From an uncultured Lachnospiraceae bacterium (GTDB lineage: Bacteria; Bacillota; Clostridia; Lachnospirales; Lachnospiraceae): DNA of 57,204 bases. The notes under the pieces were generated by a model that saw nothing but the letters and a program-made list of their open reading frames with translations, was not told the DNA's origin and made no database searches. The stretch is from NCBI GenBank assembly GCA_910588215.1, contig CAJUQJ010000024.1, positions 1 to 57,204 of the forward strand, given 5' to 3'. The position numbers and the translations under genes are program-made. Shown piece by piece: positions 52,745-57,204 of this stretch (within the stretch, counting starts at the first letter, position 1; each line of letters begins with the position of its first letter).

Positions 52745-53893
52745 GTGAATATACTATACATTGCTCACGAGAGCCGGCTGGGAGGCCCAAATAAGTCCTT
52801 GCTTGAGATGATCGACCAGCTTTCCGGAGAGAATACCATTTACGTAGTGGTACCCATTAAGAGAGGTTTTCTGGTGGATGAATTGCATAGGCGAAATATT
52901 CCGGTGATCTATCAACACTCATTTTGGTGGATGATTGCGCCAGGGGGTAATAAGGCCATTGCATTTGTAAGAAAATGGATATACAGAGTACTGGTACTGC
53001 ACAATTATGTGTGTGCCTGGCGGCTGCGTAAAGTTGTGAGGCAGCAAGAGATTGATATGATCCATACGAATTCCAGTGTATTGAACACAGGAGGTATCCT
53101 TGCTTCGATGGTGCAGATACCGCATGTCTGGCATATCAGGGAACTCAGGCAGGAAGGGCTGGGGTTTATCGATGTATGGCAGCCTGCGCGTATCAGCCGT
53201 TTTATGGAAGAACACAGCAGCCGGATCGTCGCAATCTCTAAAGCGGTTCGGGACAAATATGCCGAACAGATTTCCGGTGATTTGATCAGTGTTGTTTACA
53301 ATGGTGTAGGAGAGGAGAATCTGTATGAAAAGGAACTGGAAAAGCACCAGGGAGATACGGTAAATTTCCTGATCAGTGGAAGAGTGAGCGGGGAGAAAAG
53401 GCAGGAAGAGGCTATAAGAGCCGTTGCGCTGCTGATAGAGGCGGGGTATCGTAATTTGCATTTGTCGATTGCGGGGCCAGGAGATACGGACAAGCTTTGC
53501 AGCTTGATCGCAGACAGAAAGATAGAAGAATATGTCACCTTTCTCGGATACCGGTCTGATCTGCCGCTTCTTCGCCGGGAGATGGATGTTGAATTGGTCT
53601 GTTCTTTATGGGAAGCCTTCGGCAGGGTTACCGTGGAGGCGATGATGAGTTCTAATCCGGTGATCGGTGCGGACAGCGGCGGAACGCCGGAATTGATCAA
53701 AGACGGTGAGAACGGATATTTATACCGGCAGGGAGACGAAAGAGATCTGGCGGATAAGATGAGAAGATTTATGAAGCATCCTGAAAGAATACGACGCATG
53801 GGTAAATGCGCGTATCAGACGGCAAAGGCGCAATTCAGCAGCAAAAGGAATGCCGAGAGGATGCTGGAAATTTATCGTGAACTGATGAGGTAA
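52745..53893 (+). CDS. Glycosyltransferase family 4
   Basis: The roughly 382-residue GT-B enzyme opens with NILYIAHESRLGGPNKSLLE, has HTNSSVLNTGGILA and HIRELRQEGLGF in the acceptor domain, and NFLISGRVSGEKRQEEAIRA and CSLWEAFGRVTVEAMMSS in the donor domain. The GTG at 52745 follows AAAGGA by seven bases and gives the normal family N-terminus; the GTG ten codons earlier is less likely. It is followed after 9 bases by the third ABC flippase, so it may finish the unit that this transporter exports. Confidence 0.9.
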   Translation: MNILYIAHESRLGGPNKSLLEMIDQLSGENTIYVVVPIKRGFLVDELHRRNIPVIYQHSFWWMIAPGGNKAIAFVRKWIYRVLVLHNYVCAWRLRKVVRQQEIDMIHTNSSVLNTGGILASMVQIPHVWHIRELRQEGLGFIDVWQPARISRFMEEHSSRIVAISKAVRDKYAEQISGDLISVVYNGVGEENLYEKELEKHQGDTVNFLISGRVSGEKRQEEAIRAVALLIEAGYRNLHLSIAGPGDTDKLCSLIADRKIEEYVTFLGYRSDLPLLRREMDVELVCSLWEAFGRVTVEAMMSSNPVIGADSGGTPELIKDGENGYLYRQGDERDLADKMRRFMKHPERIRRMGKCAYQTAKAQFSSKRNAERMLEIYRELMR

Positions 53894-53902
53894 ACGGATG
53901 AT

Positions 53903-55705
53903 ATGCGGCAGGAACTAAGGAAACTAAAGGATTTATGGGATAAATTTCAATTTATTTTGACAAAACGCCAGAAACAGCTGGGGATTGGAATACTGGCGCT
54001 TACGTTGATCGGCGCTGTTACAGAGATGCTGGGAGTATCCATAATGGGGCCGTTTGTACAGGCGTTGATTGCACCGCAGGAGTTGTTGGACAACCGGTAT
54101 CTGAAACCGGTGTTAGAATGGTTTGAGGTAGATACGCCGGAGAAGCTGCTCACATTTATGGGGGTGGGCATCGCGGCTGTCTATATTGTCAAAAATCTGT
54201 ATCTGGTGCTGCTCTCTTATTGCAGGATCAAGTATTCAACCAAGGTGCAGCGGGAACTGAGCGTGCTGATGATGCAGTCTTATATGAGAAGGGGGTACCT
54301 GTTCTTCGCACAGGTAAATACAGGAGAATTGCTGCGGGGAGTGCTGGAAGATGTCAGGTCAGTCTATCAGATTATGTATAATACGTTCCGTATCTTTGCG
54401 GAACTGTTTACAACGATGGTGATCGTATTGTTTGTTTTCACGACGGACATTATGATGGCGGCAAGTGTTGTGGTATTGGCGTTTCTGTGCTTTCTCATTG
54501 TAATTATGGGCTTTCGCAAAACGATGCACCGACTTGGAGAGGAATACCAGAAGAGTTATGGGGAATTAAATAAACATTCCCTGCAGGCGTTTCAGGGAAT
54601 CAAAGAAGTGATTGCCATGCGGCGTCAGCAGTTTTTTGTAGACCGTTTTGAGCGGGCCTTCTACAGACAGCAGAAGGCATTAGTGGGACAGGTAGTCGCT
54701 GCGGAGAGTCCGACCTATATTATTGAAGGTGTCTGTGTAGTAGGTTTTATCCTTGCCGTAGGACTCCGTCTGCAGAACGGAAGCGACTCTGCGGAATTTC
54801 TGCCCAAGCTGGCGGCTTTTGCCATGGCGGCATTTCGGATCTTGCCGTCTATGGGCAGGATTACCAGCAGTTTTAATCAGGTTGTTTATTTTATGCCATC
54901 TTTAAACAAAGCCTATGAGAATCTGCGGGAAGTGAAGCAGTTGGAGTCGGAAGAAGTGCAGGAAGTCACTGCGTTACTGGAAGATGGAAGTGAAAGGGAA
55001 GTTACAGCGGAGCGGACGGCAGAGAATGCATATTTGGAAATAAAGGATATATATTGGAGATATCCGAATACGGAACATGATGTGTTAAGCGGAGTCAATA
55101 TAGAAATCAGGAAGGGTATGGCAGTTGCATTGATCGGTCATTCCGGAGCTGGGAAGACGACGCTGGCGGACATTATCCTGGGCTTGTATAAACCCCAGAG
55201 AGGATCAGTGCGGCTGGAAGGTACAGACATTAAGATGTTGTCCGGAAAGTGGTCTGAGTGTGTTGGCTATATCCCGCAGTCAGTCTATCTGACCGATGAT
55301 ACGATCAGAAGTAATGTGGCATTCGGTATTGAGGAGCCGGATGACGCCATGGTGTGGCAGGCTTTGGAGCAGGCACAGCTGAAGGAACTTGTGGCAGGAC
55401 TTCCTGACCGGCTGGATACGGTCATTGGCGACAGAGGCGTCAGACTTTCGGGCGGCCAGCGTCAGCGGATCGCGATCGCCAGAGCGCTGTATTATAATCC
55501 GCCCATTTTGATCCTGGATGAAGCCACTTCGGCACTGGATACGGAAACGGAGAATGCAGTCATGGATGCCATTAATTCTCTGCAGGGACATAAGACATTG
55601 ATCATTGTTGCGCATAGACTATCGACCATTCAGAATTGTGATGTCATCTATGAGATCACGGGAGGACATGCTGTGGAGAAACAGAAGGAAGAAATCTTTG
55701 GCTGA
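53903..55705 (+). CDS. PglK-like ABC flippase, third copy
   Basis: This 600-residue half-transporter has six membrane helices (the first with AVTEMLGVSIMGPFVQALI) and an ATPase domain with GHSGAGKTT (about 412), LSGGQRQRIAIARALYYNPP (about 515) and LILDEATSALD. It is parallel to the copies at 13187 and 46041 along the whole length, but the linker before the ATPase domain (about 345-375) is richer in Glu. It should work as a homodimer exporting a lipid-linked oligosaccharide. It follows the GT4 gene at 52745 and precedes a GT-C-like gene. Confidence 0.9.
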   Translation: MRQELRKLKDLWDKFQFILTKRQKQLGIGILALTLIGAVTEMLGVSIMGPFVQALIAPQELLDNRYLKPVLEWFEVDTPEKLLTFMGVGIAAVYIVKNLYLVLLSYCRIKYSTKVQRELSVLMMQSYMRRGYLFFAQVNTGELLRGVLEDVRSVYQIMYNTFRIFAELFTTMVIVLFVFTTDIMMAASVVVLAFLCFLIVIMGFRKTMHRLGEEYQKSYGELNKHSLQAFQGIKEVIAMRRQQFFVDRFERAFYRQQKALVGQVVAAESPTYIIEGVCVVGFILAVGLRLQNGSDSAEFLPKLAAFAMAAFRILPSMGRITSSFNQVVYFMPSLNKAYENLREVKQLESEEVQEVTALLEDGSEREVTAERTAENAYLEIKDIYWRYPNTEHDVLSGVNIEIRKGMAVALIGHSGAGKTTLADIILGLYKPQRGSVRLEGTDIKMLSGKWSECVGYIPQSVYLTDDTIRSNVAFGIEEPDDAMVWQALEQAQLKELVAGLPDRLDTVIGDRGVRLSGGQRQRIAIARALYYNPPILILDEATSALDTETENAVMDAINSLQGHKTLIIVAHRLSTIQNCDVIYEITGGHAVEKQKEEIFG

Positions 55706-55749
55706 CCAGCCGGTAGGATCAATAAGAACAAAAGAGAAGAGGAACTCAT

Positions 55750-57189
55750 ATGCTGACGGCTGTTTTGATGTTATGTGCGAATATTCATTTATACAAGAAA
55801 AGAAAAGGGCTGAGAGCCGATTTGCTCGACTCTTACATAGAAGCCGGCTGTGTATGGACGCTGTACTTGTTTGTGTTGACGGAGATTCTGTCCTTAGGGC
55901 ATTTGATGAGATTCAGGATAGTGTTCATGGCATGGGCATCATTGGATATGATACTGGCTGCGCTTCTGCTGGTACAGTGTGGAAGATACGGCAGGATAAA
56001 CAAAGCCTGTTTTTCATGGAGCGCTTGTGTTAAGGCGGTCAGAGGCTGTAAGGATGGAATCGGAGCTGCCTGTTTCTATCGCCAAGGCAGGGAGACAGTG
56101 AAACGGGAGGGAAAGTATCTCTATTATGGGATTACGGTTCTGATCGGAGCCGCGGTCCTATGGCTGGCGTATAAGACGACTCCTTACAATTGGGATTCTA
56201 TGACCTATCACCTGCCCCGCATTTCTTATTGGATACAGAATCGGTCCGTGGAGCATTATGCCACAAATTCCATCAGGCAGATTGCAAGTCCGGTGCTTGC
56301 GGAGTTTATAAATCTGCATGTCTGCATTTTGAGCAGGGGCGGTGATGAGCTGTTTAATATGCTGCAGGCATTTTCCTATATTACCTGTGCAGTTCTGGTG
56401 AGCCGGATTACCCGAAAACTTGGTGGCAGCAGAGAATTCGGATTTATGGCGGCACTGATCTATATGACGATGCCCATCGCGTTTGCGGAAGCGCTGACGA
56501 CGCAGGTTGACCTTTTTGCGACAGTGTGGCTTCTGTTCTATGTCTATATTCTTCTTGACCTGGTAGGACAGAATGAGAATTTGAAATTTGAGCGTACTGC
56601 AGTCAGCAGGGTATGTGTGTTGGCAGCGTGTGTGGCGTGGGGGTATCTGTCCAAACCCTCGGTGTGCTTTGCCATGGTGATCTTTGCACTGTGGCTTTTG
56701 ATCAGATGTATTATCAGAAAGGACAGGGTGTGGGAATTGTTCCGGCTTCTGTTATGCGCAATTCCGTGTGTCAGCCTGCCGCTTGTACCGGAGATACTGC
56801 GTAATTTTAGAACATTTCAGTCTTATGCCAATACAATTGCCGGAGAAAAGCAGATGGTGGCAACATTACAGCCGGCATATCTGTTGGTCAATTTCCTGAA
56901 AAACTTTACTTTCAATATGCCGACGGCACTTATTAAGAACAGTGAAAGATATCTTGTAAAGCTTGCCGAAAAAGCGGCAGCGGTTTTATGCGTGGAATTA
57001 AATGCGGAGTCTATAGCTGAGAACGGCATGGAGTTCAGACTGCACACGGGCAATACCTACGGGCATAATACGGCAATCAATCCGATCGTAATGTGGCTGT
57101 TTCTTTTCTGTGCAGTATGGACTGTCCTGGAAATAAAGAAAATAAATAAGGGGGGAGACTGTCTGAAAACCCAAGAGCTGTTATGCTGA
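55750..57189 (+). CDS. GT39-like membrane glycosyltransferase, possibly shortened
   Basis: The 479-residue integral membrane protein resembles GT-C enzymes of the GT39/ArnT type. After helices at about 30-80 and 130-150 comes TTPYNWDSMTYHLPR (about 155-169), the acidic first-loop motif of the family, then SPVLAEFINLH and a bundle of helices up to about 345. A long outside loop (about 350-440) and one last helix follow. Relatives known to me continue with several more helices after this point, so the protein may be cut short; a run of six G (57150-57155) lies just before the end, but no single frameshift there restores a long frame. GAGG precedes the ATG. The window ends 15 bases after the stop. 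Confidence 0.72.
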   Translation: MLTAVLMLCANIHLYKKRKGLRADLLDSYIEAGCVWTLYLFVLTEILSLGHLMRFRIVFMAWASLDMILAALLLVQCGRYGRINKACFSWSACVKAVRGCKDGIGAACFYRQGRETVKREGKYLYYGITVLIGAAVLWLAYKTTPYNWDSMTYHLPRISYWIQNRSVEHYATNSIRQIASPVLAEFINLHVCILSRGGDELFNMLQAFSYITCAVLVSRITRKLGGSREFGFMAALIYMTMPIAFAEALTTQVDLFATVWLLFYVYILLDLVGQNENLKFERTAVSRVCVLAACVAWGYLSKPSVCFAMVIFALWLLIRCIIRKDRVWELFRLLLCAIPCVSLPLVPEILRNFRTFQSYANTIAGEKQMVATLQPAYLLVNFLKNFTFNMPTALIKNSERYLVKLAEKAAAVLCVELNAESIAENGMEFRLHTGNTYGHNTAINPIVMWLFLFCAVWTVLEIKKINKGGDCLKTQELLC

Positions 57190-57204
57190 CTGAATGATAA
57201 ATCC

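Overview
The window looks like part of a low-to-mid GC Firmicute chromosome, most likely a gut Clostridium-type bacterium of the Lachnospiraceae. The grounds are strong GGAGG-type ribosome binding sites, a YesN-type AraC response regulator beside a sugar-binding ABC lipoprotein, GC content near 50% by eye, and surface-glycan protein families common in that group. The family-level placement is inference. No tRNA, rRNA, insertion sequence, integrase or CRISPR array was seen.

Left edge (1-3432): the 3' part of an ABC sugar-binding protein (+) converges on a two-component AraC-type regulator (-), with a bidirectional terminator between them. A 290-base divergent intergenic region then carries a near-consensus promoter (TTGCCA, 17 bases, TATAAT) pointing right.

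From 3433 to the right edge every credible gene is on the + strand. Most are separated by only a few bases or overlap, forming one glycan-assembly locus of about 54 kb that continues past the window. Region A (3433-10937) has a NodB-like deacetylase, two asparagine-synthetase-type amidotransferases, a GT4 enzyme and an SGNH acyl-modifying protein. Region B (11004-23338) has a GT2 enzyme, an alpha-1,2-fucosyltransferase, a PglK-like ABC flippase, a divergent GT11-like protein, a DUF6056 protein, a DUF5672 protein, a GT17 enzyme, a Wzy-like polymerase, a GT-C-like membrane protein and a GT4 enzyme. Region C (23469-29353) has a small membrane protein, two tandem OpgB/LtaS-like phosphoglycerol transferases and two tandem membrane GDPD-like phosphodiesterases. 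Region D (29403-57189) has two GT2 enzymes, a second fucosyltransferase, a pyruvyl transferase, Wzx, a GH105 hydrolase, a second Wzy-like protein with an extra C-terminal membrane hairpin, a GT26-GT4 fusion, further GT4 enzymes, an acyltransferase 3, a radical SAM/SPASM protein, a GT-D enzyme, a hexapeptide acetyltransferase, two more PglK-like ABC flippases, two GT-C-like proteins and a GT2/DUF2304 pair.

Taken together, cytoplasmic GT2/GT4/GT11/GT17/GT26/GT-D enzymes would build fucosylated lipid-linked oligosaccharides, which three ABC flippases and one Wzx could export. Two Wzy-like proteins could polymerise them. The outer-face enzymes (GT-C, OpgB-like, SGNH, AT3) could add glycosyl, glycerophosphate and acyl groups, while the pyruvyl transferase and AsnB-like enzymes would add pyruvate or amide groups. 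No initiating sugar-phosphate transferase, CpsABCD-type control genes or nucleotide-sugar synthesis genes are in the window. The points most worth a second look are the duplicated phosphoglycerol-transferase/GDPD module, a strongly folded leader with possible pseudoknot before the GT17 gene that has partial copies elsewhere, the GT26-GT4 fusion, the Wzy with a Wzz-like tail, and the radical SAM/SPASM enzyme inside a glycan operon.
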